From: Prosthecobacter sp.
GTDB lineage: Bacteria; Verrucomicrobiota; Verrucomicrobiia; Verrucomicrobiales; Verrucomicrobiaceae
Assembly: GCF_034366625.1 (NCBI RefSeq)
Contig: NZ_JAXMIH010000024.1
Coordinates: forward strand, 124,001-188,000
Length of the DNA stretch: 64,000 nt
Direction of reading: 5' to 3'
Shown here in pieces: positions 23,201 through 35,200 of this stretch. The position numbers and the translations under genes were made by a program. The stretch's first letter is position 1. Each line of letters opens with the position of its first letter. The notes under the pieces were generated by a model. That model was given only the letters and a program-made list of their open reading frames with translations, made no database searches and had not been told where the DNA came from.

Positions 23201-26200
23201 CCGTCGGCGTACCGCTGATGACACCGCCGCTGCTCAGGGCCAGTCCTGCGGGCATGCTGCCGCTTTCCAGCGACCAGGTGTAGGCCGGATTGCCGCCACT
23301 GGCGCTCAAGGTCTGGCTGTAGGCCTGATACTGGCGTGCATTCGGCAGTGATGACGGTGAAATGGCGATGACCGGGCAGGTCACACTCACGGTATAGCTG
23401 CGCGTGCCCGAGCAGCCGACACTGTCCGCGCCACGAATCACCACGGTATAATCACCCGGTGTGGCGGTCGGTGTGCCGCTGATCAGGCCGGCATTCGTCA
23501 TGCTCATGCCGGCGGGCAGGGCGCCGCTGTCGATACTGAAGGTGTAGGGTGCGCTGCCGCCCGTGCCATCCAGCAGCACCGCTGTGTAGGCTGCAAACTG
23601 CTGCGCGTCTGGCAGTGCGGACGGAGTGAGCATGATCGGCGGGCAGACCACGCGCACGCTGAGCGCCTGTGTGCTCACGCAGTTGTTCGCATCACGCGCA
23701 CGCACGGTGACCGAGTAGGTGGCGGGCGCGGAACCCGGCGTGCCGCTGATCACCCCCGCGCTGCTCAGGCTCATGCCGGTCGGCAAGGCCCCGCTGGTGA
23801 TGTCCCATTGATACGGCGCTGTCCCACCCGCCGCGTTCAGCGTGACAGCGGTGTAAGCCGCATACTGCGTGGCGTCCGCGAGCGTCTTGGGTGTGATGTC
23901 GATGACCGGACATGCGACAGCGAGCGTGTAACTACGCATGCCGATGCCGCTGTATAGATCGCTCGCGCGAACGGTGAAGGGATAGCTCGACGGCACGGCG
24001 GTGGGCGTTCCACTCAGGATGCCGGTCGCGGAGTCGAGCGCCAGGCCGGTCGGCAGGCCGTAGTTGCCGCTGTTCGTGAGGTTGTAGCGTGACAACACCT
24101 CGGCGGCGCTGATCGCACGATTGTAAATCACCGGTTCATCGAACGCACCGCTCCAGTGTGTGCCCGCCGTCGCGCTGCCGCCCATGACCAGAGGCTGCGA
24201 AGAGTGGCTGATGGCCGCAGTGAAAGCTTTTGAGGCGATCTGCACACCGTTGACATAAATGCGCAGATTGGTGAGGTCGTATGTGGCCACCACATGACTC
24301 CAGTCGTCCACCACCACCGGCGCATCGACAAACTCCGACGTGGACGCCACCGAACTGATGCCATTGATCCAGAAACGCACAGAACTCGTGCCGCTGTTCT
24401 GAAGCAGGCCGTAGCCATTCGCTGGCGAGGCGATGCTGGAGGTTTTGGCGATGAGGATGCGATTACCGAACGGCGTGGAACTGGCCGGACGCACCCAGGC
24501 TTCAAGACTGATCTGCGCCGGACGCATGACTGACTGGTCCGCCACCTGCATGTGATCATCGGTGCCGTCGAAAAGGAATGCGCGACCGATCCGACCTGCG
24601 GTGAAGGCGACGCCGTTCACCAATGCGCCGTTGTTTCCTGCCACCACTTCTGCCGCGCCGTTTTCACCCGGCCACCACACAGCGGTTCCGCTCAAAGCCG
24701 AAGGACTGACGCTCCAGGCGTAGGGCGAGGTGCCTCCAGAGGCCAGCAGGTTTTGAGTGTATGCTGCATACTGCGTCGCGGAAGGCAGCGTGCTCGGGCT
24801 GACGGTCACGATCGCGTTGATGAGTGTCAGTGTGTAGTTCTGCGTGCCGGCACAGCCCTGGCTGTCGGTGCTGCGCACGGTGAAGGCATAGCTTCCAGGC
24901 GCTGCGGATGCGCCCGGTGTGCCGCTGATGACGCCGCCACTGCTCAAGGTCATGCCGTTTGGCAGACCGCCGCTGCTGATGGAATACGAGTAACCACCAG
25001 CGCCGCCACTGGAGGTGAGTGTGAGCGGATTATAGGCCACGTATTGCGTTGCCACGCCGACAGTGCCGGGGCTGATGGTGATGGTCGGACAGCCACGGAA
25101 ACCGAAGTCGATGGTGTTTTCGATATTCGAGATGCCTGCGCCGCCAGGTTCACCACCGGCGGTCAGCGATATCACCGGACTGATCACCGCCGTGCTGATG
25201 CCACCGGGCTGCAACGCATTGCTGTCGTTGTCCTCGCCATTGTCCGAGCCGTCGGCCACACCGGAGGCCAGCGGATACAGCGCAGGCGGAGCGGGGATGC
25301 GCACGCGATACGCGGCAGGTTGATAGACGGTGAATCCATAAACGCCGGAACTGTTCGTCGTGGTGCTGGCGACGACGGTGTTCACCGAGCCATCGAGCAG
25401 TTCCACCGTCACACCGGCGCCGGCACCGGTTTCCGTGCCACTGCTGAAGACGCCGTCGTTATTGGTGTCGATAAAGAGCTGGTTGCCGAGCTGGATGCCA
25501 GTGAACAGGCCAAAGTCGATGCTGAGTTCGGTGTCGGGGTTGGCATCACCGTCATTGTTCGGTTCCGCACCGATGCCAAGGTTGATCACCGGGCTGAAAA
25601 GGTAAGTGCCGGGCCCGCCGGGTTGCGAACCGTTGTTATCGTTGTTGATGCCGTTGTCGGCGATGACCACGTTGCCACCAGTGGCGGGAATGCTTGCGGG
25701 AGGTGTGACACGCACGACGTATTTGCCATCGGCGAGGCCGGTGAAGTTGTAGGCACCGGTGGGACTGGTGGTGGTGCTGCCGATCAGGAGGTCGTCGGCG
25801 TCACCGGCGATGTCATTGGTGGTGCGGAAAAGATCGACCGTGACGCTGCCGATGCCGATTTCGCTGAACGCACCGGTATCGCGCACGCCATTCTTGTTGG
25901 CATCATTCCACACGAGGTTGCCAATGGTGAGTGTGGCGGAAGGGCTGACCTGGCAGAGATACACGAGGTCGGCGGCCACCGAATTCGTGCTGCTGCCGCC
26001 GGAAAGAACGATGGTGGCCGTGTCGATCTGCGACTGCGTGGCCGCATTGGCAACACGGAAGCGGTAAGTGAACTGCCGCCACACCGGCTGCAACGCGTTC
26101 GCCGAGGCTTCCGTCCAGCCATTGTAATCAGACGCACCGAAGGATGGATAAGAAACCGTGCCGCCGCTGTAACCGCAGCACTGCTGCACGCCTGGAGCCG

Positions 26201-29200
26201 TGGCGCTCATTTCACCCTGTGGCACGGTGTAGTACTGATAGATGCCCGGTGTCGCGCCGGTGATGATCTGGAAAATCTGCGCGTTCGCGCCGAGATCCCA
26301 CAGAATCGAGGCGGCGCCGGCTGAAGCGCTGGAGGCCCAGACGCTCAGCTCGTATTCCTTGCCCGGCAGCAACACCGTGCTCCAGGCGCCACCACCTGCC
26401 GGACGCAGGCTCGCACAGGAGTTGGTCCCCTGCAGCAGCAGCATGCGTTTGCCATGGCGGCTCTTCACGCTCTCCATCCAGGAAACGCGCGAGCCGTTGT
26501 TGCCAGAGAGGATCTGCACGCGCTGCACCGGCTCACCGATGCCGCTGGTGCCGTTCGTGCCGCCGAGCCACTGGAATGCGTTGATGTTCGCACCAAACGA
26601 CGTGCCCGTGCCGTCATAACCGAGCACCATCGTCGATGTGCCGGTCGTGTTCGGAAGCCCCTGGAATTCAAAGCTGGGGTTGTCGATGAGATTGGTGATC
26701 TGGCACGGGTTGGCGTTGGCAAAGCCGATGTCGATGGTGCTGTCGGCATCGGTGTCATCACCATCGGTGCCGCTGCCGGGCTCCGTGGTGGGAGACAGCG
26801 TGATCAATGGTGTAACCACCGGATCGCCGGAAACAGACTGGAGGCCGTTGTTGTCATTGTTGACGCGATTGTCGAGAGCCACCTGGCTCGTGCTGATCTT
26901 CGGATAAAACGTCGGCGGTGTAGGAATGCGCACGTAATAGATGCCCGGCGCGAGGTTGTTGAAAAGATAGACGCCGTTGGCGTCTGTGGTTTTGGCGGAG
27001 CCGATCATCACGTCATCACCAGCGCCGTTGTCCATCGCTCCGTTGATGCCTGGCGACCACAACTGCATGAGCAGGTTCGGCACACCGCTTTCCATGGATC
27101 CGCGCAGACCGTCGTCGTTCATGTCGATCCATACCTGGTTGCCCAAACTCATGCCTTTGACGAGGAACGTAACGGTGCTGGTCGTACTCTGGCAGTTGTA
27201 GCCGTCCGTGGCACGTACGGTGACGGTGTAGCTGCCGAGGGTCGTCGGTGTGCCACTGAACGTGCCATCGGAGGCCATGGTGAGTCCCGGCGGCAAGGTT
27301 CCGCTGATCAACGCGAATGAATAGGGAGCGGTTCCACCGCTCGCAGTGAGAGTTTGCGAGTAGCTGGTGTTGAGATAGCCATTGGACGGCGGAATGCCGC
27401 CGAGTGTGATGACCGGACAGACCGGTATGACCGTGTAGGAGCGCGAACCTGGGCAACCATTCGCATCCGTCGCGGTGAGAGTGAAGGTGACGGGTGTGGA
27501 CGTCGTCGCGGTGCCGCTGAGAACACCGGTGCCGCTGTCGATGCTCAACCAGGCAGGCAGGCCGCTCGCAGTCCATGTCAGCGGCGTGGCGCTGCTGCCA
27601 CTGGCGGTCAATGTTTGTGCATAGGGGAAACCAATCACCGGCGCGGGAAGTGTGGCCGGAGTGAGCGTGATGACCGGGCAGACCTGCACCTGACGACTCA
27701 CCAGGCCGACACACCCTTCGGCATCCGTGATGCGAACGGTGATGCTGGTTCCTCCGGCATTTTCAGCCGTCGGCGTGCCCGAAATCACGCCTTCACTCGA
27801 AAGCGAAAGACCATCTGGCAGCGTGCCACTGCTCAAGGCAAAGGAATGCGGCGCGGTGCCGCCAGAAGCAGTCAAAGTCTGGGAGTAAGCCGTACCCACC
27901 GTAGCCTTGGAGAGGGTTGCCGGCGTCAGCGTGATGATCGAGCAGCGCGGATCAAGCGTGTAAGCCTGCGTGCCTGTGCAGCCGTTCGCGTCGGTGGCAC
28001 GCACGGTGAAAGTGATCCGAGTGGCATCGGGTGGAGTGCCGGAAATCACACCCGTGCTGGCATTCAAGGCACACCATACTGGAAGCGAGCCGCTGGCGAT
28101 GGTGAACTGATAAGGAGCGACACCCCCAGAGGCACTCACGGTCTGCTGGTATTCCAAGCCCACCGTCGCCGGTGGCAGCGCGGAAGGATTGAGCGTGATG
28201 ACCGGGCAAACCTGGAAGGGCAGAACACGAGTGCCGGCGCAGCCACTGGGATCGGTGGCACGCACGGTCACATTGACACCGATGCCATTCGCCACCGTTG
28301 GAGTTCCGCTGATGATGCCCGTGGCCGGATCAAGGGAAAGTCCTGCGGGCAGAGTGCCGCTGGCAATGCTCCACGAATGCGTGAGCCAGCCGGTGACCGT
28401 CTGCATCGTGTGCGTTGGCCCCGACCACTGCAAACGTGCGACGGCCGAGCCTGCGTTTTCATAAAATTCCATGCGGACAGGCACCACCGTTCCTGCCGTC
28501 AAAGAAAGGGTCGCGCTGTATGTCGTGGCTGACTGATCCTGCCAGTGGTCGATGATCAGCGTGTTGTTGACCCAGAGGCGGATGCCGTCATCGGACGTGC
28601 ATTGGAAGGTGTGCGTGCCCGTTGCAGACGGCCGGATGAAACCGTTCCAGCGCACGGAGAAATTGTCAGCGGGAACCGAGGCATGCGGCGAACCACTGGT
28701 CCAGTCGAAATCAACCGAGCTGTCCTGGCGGGTCAGCACGAGCGTGTCGAAGCTCTTGCCGGTGTAGTATTGACCGGTCAGACCGGATTGCGGCGATGCG
28801 GTCAGCGTCTGCGAATAAGCCTGCCCCACTTTGGCAACCGCAGGCACGGCAGGATCGATTGTGATCGTCGGGCAAACCGGTGGCAGTGTGTATTCGCGTG
28901 AACCGGAGCAGAGATTCGCATCCGTTGCGGTGATGGTGAAGGTCACTGAGGCGGCATTGCTCGGCATGCCGGACAGCGCACCCGTGCTCGGGTCGAGGCT
29001 GAGCCATGCAGGCAATCCCGTGACACTGAAGATCACCGGAGTGGCCGTGGTGCCGCTGACCGTGACTGTCTGTGAGTAAGGAACACCGATCAGCGGAACG
29101 GGCAGCGTGGTGGGATTCACGGTGATGACGGGGCAGACCTTGATGCTGAGCACCTGGTCTTTGTAGCAGGTGTCGGCATCCATCGCGCGAATGGTGACGC

Positions 29201-32200
29201 TGGCTCCGTCCACGCCGCTGGTCGAGCCCGTGGGTGTGCCGCTGATGACACCATTGCTTCCGAGACTCAATCCCGCCGGAAGTGAACCGGACACCGTGCT
29301 CCAGGTGTAAGGCGTGGCGCTGCTGCCGTCGGCCGTCATGGTCTGCGAATAGGCCGTGCCGACGACGCCAGCAGCCAATGTGGCCGGAGAAATGGCGATG
29401 TTCGGGCAGGGACGGAAACCAAAGTCGATGGTGTTTTCAAAACTCGTACCGCCGGACGATCCCGGTTCCGTGCCGGTGGCGAGCGTGATCAGCGGGCTGG
29501 TCGCGCTGGAGCCCGTGCCGCCCGACTGAGTGCCGTTGTTGTCATTGTCTTCACCGTTGTCCGCCGTGTCCGCAGGTGACGCCAGCGTGTAGATGGATGA
29601 CGGCACCGGCACACGCACGCGATAGCTGCCAGGAGCACAGGAGCCGAACAAATAACGCCCATCCGCACCCGTGACGGTGCTCATCAAAACGCTGCCGCCG
29701 CTGTCCAACAACTGCACACCAACATTCGGAATGCCCGTCTCACCAGAAGCCGGCTCAAACAGCCCGTTCGCGTTCAAATCGGCAAACACGAGGTCACCCA
29801 CGTTCACACCGTTGTTGAGACCGAAGTCGATGGAGAGTTCAGTGTTGGGATTGGTGTCGCCATCGTTCATCGGCTCCGTGCCAGGAGCCAGCGCGATCAT
29901 GGGGCTGAAGATCGGTGTTCCCGGCCCGCCAGGCTGAAGGCCGTTGTTGTCGTTGTTAATCCCGCTGTCGAATGGAATGACACCCCCGGAGGTTGCAGGC
30001 AGGGATGCGGTGGGTGTGACCTGCACATAATAGGTTCCCGCAGGAACAGAGCTGAACACATAGGCACCGCTGCTCGCAGTGGTGATGGGCGGCGCCACCT
30101 CGTAGTCGGCATTGGCACCCGTACCACCGCGCACACCATCCGCACCAGGATGGAACAAACGCACCACGGCACCTGCCACACCAGGCTCGCCCAGATCCTT
30201 GATGCCGTCACGGTCGGTGTCCTGCCACACGGCATTGCCGAGACAGAGACGGCCTTCCGCCGCTGGAATGCGCTGGAACAAAATCGAATCCTCAATGGCG
30301 GAAGGATTGTTGCCATACACGCCCAGCGTGTTGCCGTCGGCAGAGATGCCGTCGCCGCCGTTGTAGATGTTCCAAGAGGCGTAAGCACTGTCCTGTGCGG
30401 CATGGCCGTCAGAAATCAGCAGGTCGGAGATGCGTGTGTAGAGAGTCGTCGGCGAATCCCACATGACAGCGAAACTGCCGGATGAACCCGTGCTGTAGAT
30501 CGAGCCAAGAGCGCGTCCGGTGTCGCTGATGGCACCCACAATGCCCCCCAGGCTGTCCTGCGGCAGAACGCGGGGCAGATTGGTGCGCAAGGTGGTCAGC
30601 GTGTCGTAAACGAACGGCACCGGCACACCGGAAATGCGCTGGCTGGAACCGACATAACGTCCGTTCGGGCTGAGGCGGCCGCCGCGAAGTGAACCACCGG
30701 TGAAGGTGACCACCGTGGTGCTCCAACCGATGGTGGGATGACCGCTGATCACCTTGCCCACGCCGCTGCTGTCGATGACGAGCAGCTTCGTGCCATCTGC
30801 GGAGGCATCATACATCTCACGCACGCCGGAGATCGCCGTCCACACACGGGAATTGAGATTCCACCAGCCGCCCTGGGACATCAGCGGTCCCGAAGGGCCG
30901 TCCGGGTCCACCGTGCCAAATGCATAGGTGCTGTCGGCAGTCAGCGCGCACGGCAGGGCATAAACGCTGGCATTGCCATCGTAAGGCGTGAGCAGGCGCG
31001 TGACCGTGCCGGTGGCATGGTTGTAGAACCAGGGGATGACGTTGAACTTTTTGCCGCTGGTCCATTTTTCATGACCGACGACGTTGCCACTGTCATTCAC
31101 GTCACCACCCATCGCATAGGGATGCGAGGCATCCACCAGAGGAATGTCCACGTTGGCGTGTGAGAGCGTGCTCATCACAAAACCACGTGTCTTGAGACCA
31201 AAACGGATGCCGGTGATCCAGCGGCCATCTGGAGACATGTTGAAGATACAGTTGCCCTGGCTTTGAGTTTCACCCCCAAACACATCGCGGCCGATGCGGG
31301 TCACGAGATAGGAAACGCCGTTCGTGCGGCCCAGCGGGTCCGGACAGTTCCCCACGGCAGGAGCCACAAGAAGCATGCGCGTGACGGTTGTTTCACAGCC
31401 ATTGGAATCAAGCGCAGACACCGTCACCTCAGTGCCGCCCGCCGTGGTGGGCATGCCGCTGATCACGCCATCGGAGCTCAAGGCAAGCCCTCCAGGCAGG
31501 GTGCTGCGAGCGGTGTAAACGTAGGGACCGCTTCCTCCAGAAGCGGCCAGGGTGACATTGTAGGCCACACCTGCGGTGCCGCTCGGCAACTGCGCTGGCG
31601 ACAGCGCGAAGGTGGTGCAGTTGGAGAGACCGAAGTCAATGGTCATCTCCGAGTTCGGACTGCCGTCCCCGTCAGTCATCGACTCCGTGCCCACGGTCAG
31701 TGTGAACACCGGACTGAACAACGGCGCGCCCGCGCCACCCGGCTGGCTGCCGTTGTTGTCATTGTCGGTTTGATTGTCCACCACACCGGGCGTACCAGAG
31801 GTATAGGGCAGCGCGACGGGCGGCGTGACACGCACGAAGTAAGCACCAGGAGCCAGGCTGCCGAAGTTGTACAAACCAGCGCCATTCGTCGTGCTCGAAG
31901 CGACCAGCACGTCCGCGTTCGCACCGGAACCGCCCACCGCGTTGTCGGCTCCAGGTGTGAACAACTGCACCTGCAGACCCGAAACGCCGTTTTCGCCCGA
32001 ATCGAACAGACCGTTGTTGTTCACGTCGTTCCAGACAAGATCTCCAATCTGCAGGCGTGTCACTTCAAAGTCCTGCGCCGTGATATCTTGGTTCGTTTCG
32101 AGCGTGATGCTGATGTTGTTTGGCGCTCCACCATCAGAGTCGATCCAAGGATAATAAGTCGCCGCCGGTGTGTGCGTGGTGTTGTAATAGCCGGGCAGGA

Positions 32201-35200
32201 GGTTGGTGAAGCTGAACGCGCCCGACGCATTCGTCGTGGTGTTGTAAGGCACGTCATCCGCGGTTCCTGGAATGCCGTCGCTGCCTGCGTGCGTCAGTGT
32301 GACAGCCACCCCGGAGAGGCCGGTTTCACCCACTTGGGCGATGCCGTCGCCATTGCCGATGACAACACGGCCCGCCACGCTGCCGAGCTGCTGAAGGTAA
32401 CCGAAATTCTTGCCGGTCACACCGGCTGTGAGCGTGGTGATGACCGTCTGCTGATCCTTAGTGGCATCCGGATCACCCGTCTGCGTGTAACCCTGCGCCG
32501 CTAAAAACTCTCCCTGCACCACAAGGGTCACATGCGCGCCAGAAGAGATGCCGCTAAAGCTGAAGATGCCGCCGGCATCAGTGGTCAGTGTCAACGTGTC
32601 GTCCGTGCCGCCGTCGTTGTTGGAATCCACCAATGCCTGCACCGCGATGCCTGAGATGCCGGGCTCCGCGCCATTGATGATGCCATCACCCGCCACACCA
32701 CCACTTTGACCGCCATCATTCCACACACGGCCGCTGACGCCAAATGTGGCGGAGAGAATGCTGTAGCCGAAATGGAGTCCGCTCACCGTTCCACCGTTCG
32801 TGATGGTGACGGTGGCGTTGCCATCCAGCGGTGCCACGGGATCAGCGGTGGGCGTGGCGGCATATCCAGGCGGCAGGCTCTCAGAGCGCACCTTGATGAG
32901 GTGCGTGGCGTTTTCGAGGCCTTCAAAACGATAAATCCCGTCCGTGCCCGTGACACGCGAGTCAAGCAGCGTGGTTCCAGCAGAGTTGTACAGCTCGACC
33001 AGCACGTTGGCCAGTCCGCTTTCACCGGCTTGACGCGAACCGTTGCCATCCGCGTCCGCAAAAATCGTTCCTGTGGCGACGCCGGCATGATCGCGACCGA
33101 AATTGATGTCCACGATCTCGTTGCCTCCCACCACACTCATCCCATAAGAGGCAAGCGTGGTGACACGGCTGAGAGCGACGGGAATATCCGCGTCATTCGA
33201 GGCATAGGCCACCGTGTAGGCGCCGGGAACAGTCAGGATGAAATAACTGCCATCCGCCGCGCTGACGACAGACTTGGAAACAGGGCTGCCCGACACGTTG
33301 GTGCCAGACAGAGTCACGGTCACGTTTGGCAGGCCGGGTTCGCCCGCACCAAGGAGACCGTCGGAATTCACATCATGGAACACATGCCCTTCGATCAGCG
33401 CCAGCTCGCCAAAACCAAAGTCTGCGGTGAGCACCGCAGCACCTGGGGCCAGCGTGACCGGGCTCTCCTCGCCTGTGGTCGGCAGCATGGTGTCAAAACG
33501 GCCCGCATTCGGGCTGGTGGGCGGTGCAGGGACGTGCTGCTCCTCGACACGCACCACATATTTGCCACCCGGCAGGCGTGAGAGAAGATATTGGCCGCTG
33601 GCATTCGTACTGGTGAACGCCATGACAGCTTCGGTGGCATCCACCTCGCCGTTGGCGTTGTCATCGGCATAGAGTGTGACACGCGTGGACGCGATGCCGG
33701 GCTCGTCATCCGCGTTGCCCAGGATGTTGTCCGCCCCGTTGAGATCCTGCACACCGTCGAAATTGGTGTCATAGAAGACGACATCGCCGATGCTGCCGGT
33801 GTGATTGTGGCCGAAGTGAGCATTCGTCACATTCTGCGCGGCGGCCAGCGTGATGCGGTGCAGACCGGTGGTCAGTGACAGCGTGGAAGTACCTGTCACA
33901 AGCTGCATTCCCGCCGACAGGGTGCTTTCGATCACATCCACCAGATAATTCGCCGCGCCCAAGCCGCTGAAACGATAGGCACCGCCCACATCGCTCACCG
34001 CCTGGCGCATGAGCAGGTCGCTGGATTCGATGCTGCCGTTGTTGTTGAGGTCTCGGTATAAACGCAGCGTGATGTTGGACAGGTTCTGTTCGCCTGCATC
34101 GATCACCGCATTTTCATTCGCGTCGCTCCAAACGGTGCCGCGAATCGAGCCGCCGTTGGGGTCTGGCGGGATAAAGCCGAAGTCCGCGTCGTTGATTTGC
34201 GTGCCGTTGGCCGCGAGCGTGCGTTGCAGCGTGGGGGAGGTCGTCGCCACCCAGTCGGCGGGCAACGAGGCGAGATCAACGCTCACGGTCCAGGGTGCCC
34301 CACCGTTCGCCGTCAGGCCGAACACGCGGTAGCGGCCCAAACCGTCGCTGGTGGCGGTTTTGGTGATCGTGCCATTGCTCACATTGATCTTCACACCGGA
34401 GAGACCCGGCTCGCTGACATCCTGCGTGCCGTTGGCGTTGGCATCGGCAAAGACGGCGTCGCCAATGCTGCCAGTGAGCGCGGTCTGCACGGTCTGGCTC
34501 GCTGTCTGGGGGATGGCAGTGGGAGAAGAGGCGCAGGCGAGCGCCTGGTGGTCGGTGTAAGCAGCAAAGCTGGCCGTCAACGCAACCTCACGCGTGGCCG
34601 CACCGGTGAGCGGATCGATCTGCCAGAGCGTGTTGTTCGTCGCGGCCGCTCCGCTGTTGCCGGTGGTGGCGCGGAGGAAACCATTCGAGTCGAAATTCAA
34701 GCCACCGACATCATTGATGCCAGTCGTGGTGCCGGTCAGTGTGACACGACCGATGTCAGTGACCGCGCCGGTCAGGATGTCGATCTTGATCAGGCGGTCC
34801 TGATCTCCCATTCCCGTGGTCGAATCGTTGGCGATGGCAAACAGCTCACCCGTTGCGACCTGGAAGCTCATGTCGTCGATGTCGTAGAGTGCGGTTGGCA
34901 GCGTGTTGGTGGCCACCGGCACATAATCCACACCCGCGCCGAACGCGTCCTCGACATGCATGCCGGTTTCGGGATCGATCTGGAACAGCACATCGAGCAG
35001 TGTGTTGCTGTTGCTGGCGTCCTCACGGCGATGAACGGCATAAATCAGGCCGGAGGCCGGATCGGTGTCCATGGCGGTGATTTTGAGCACGGTTAAGCTG
35101 CCCAGCGCTCCTTCGAGTGGATTGGTACTGTTGGCCGCCCGGCCAATCGGCGTGAACATCGCGGTGGCAGGATCAATTTTCCCAATCAAGTCAGCCCCCG

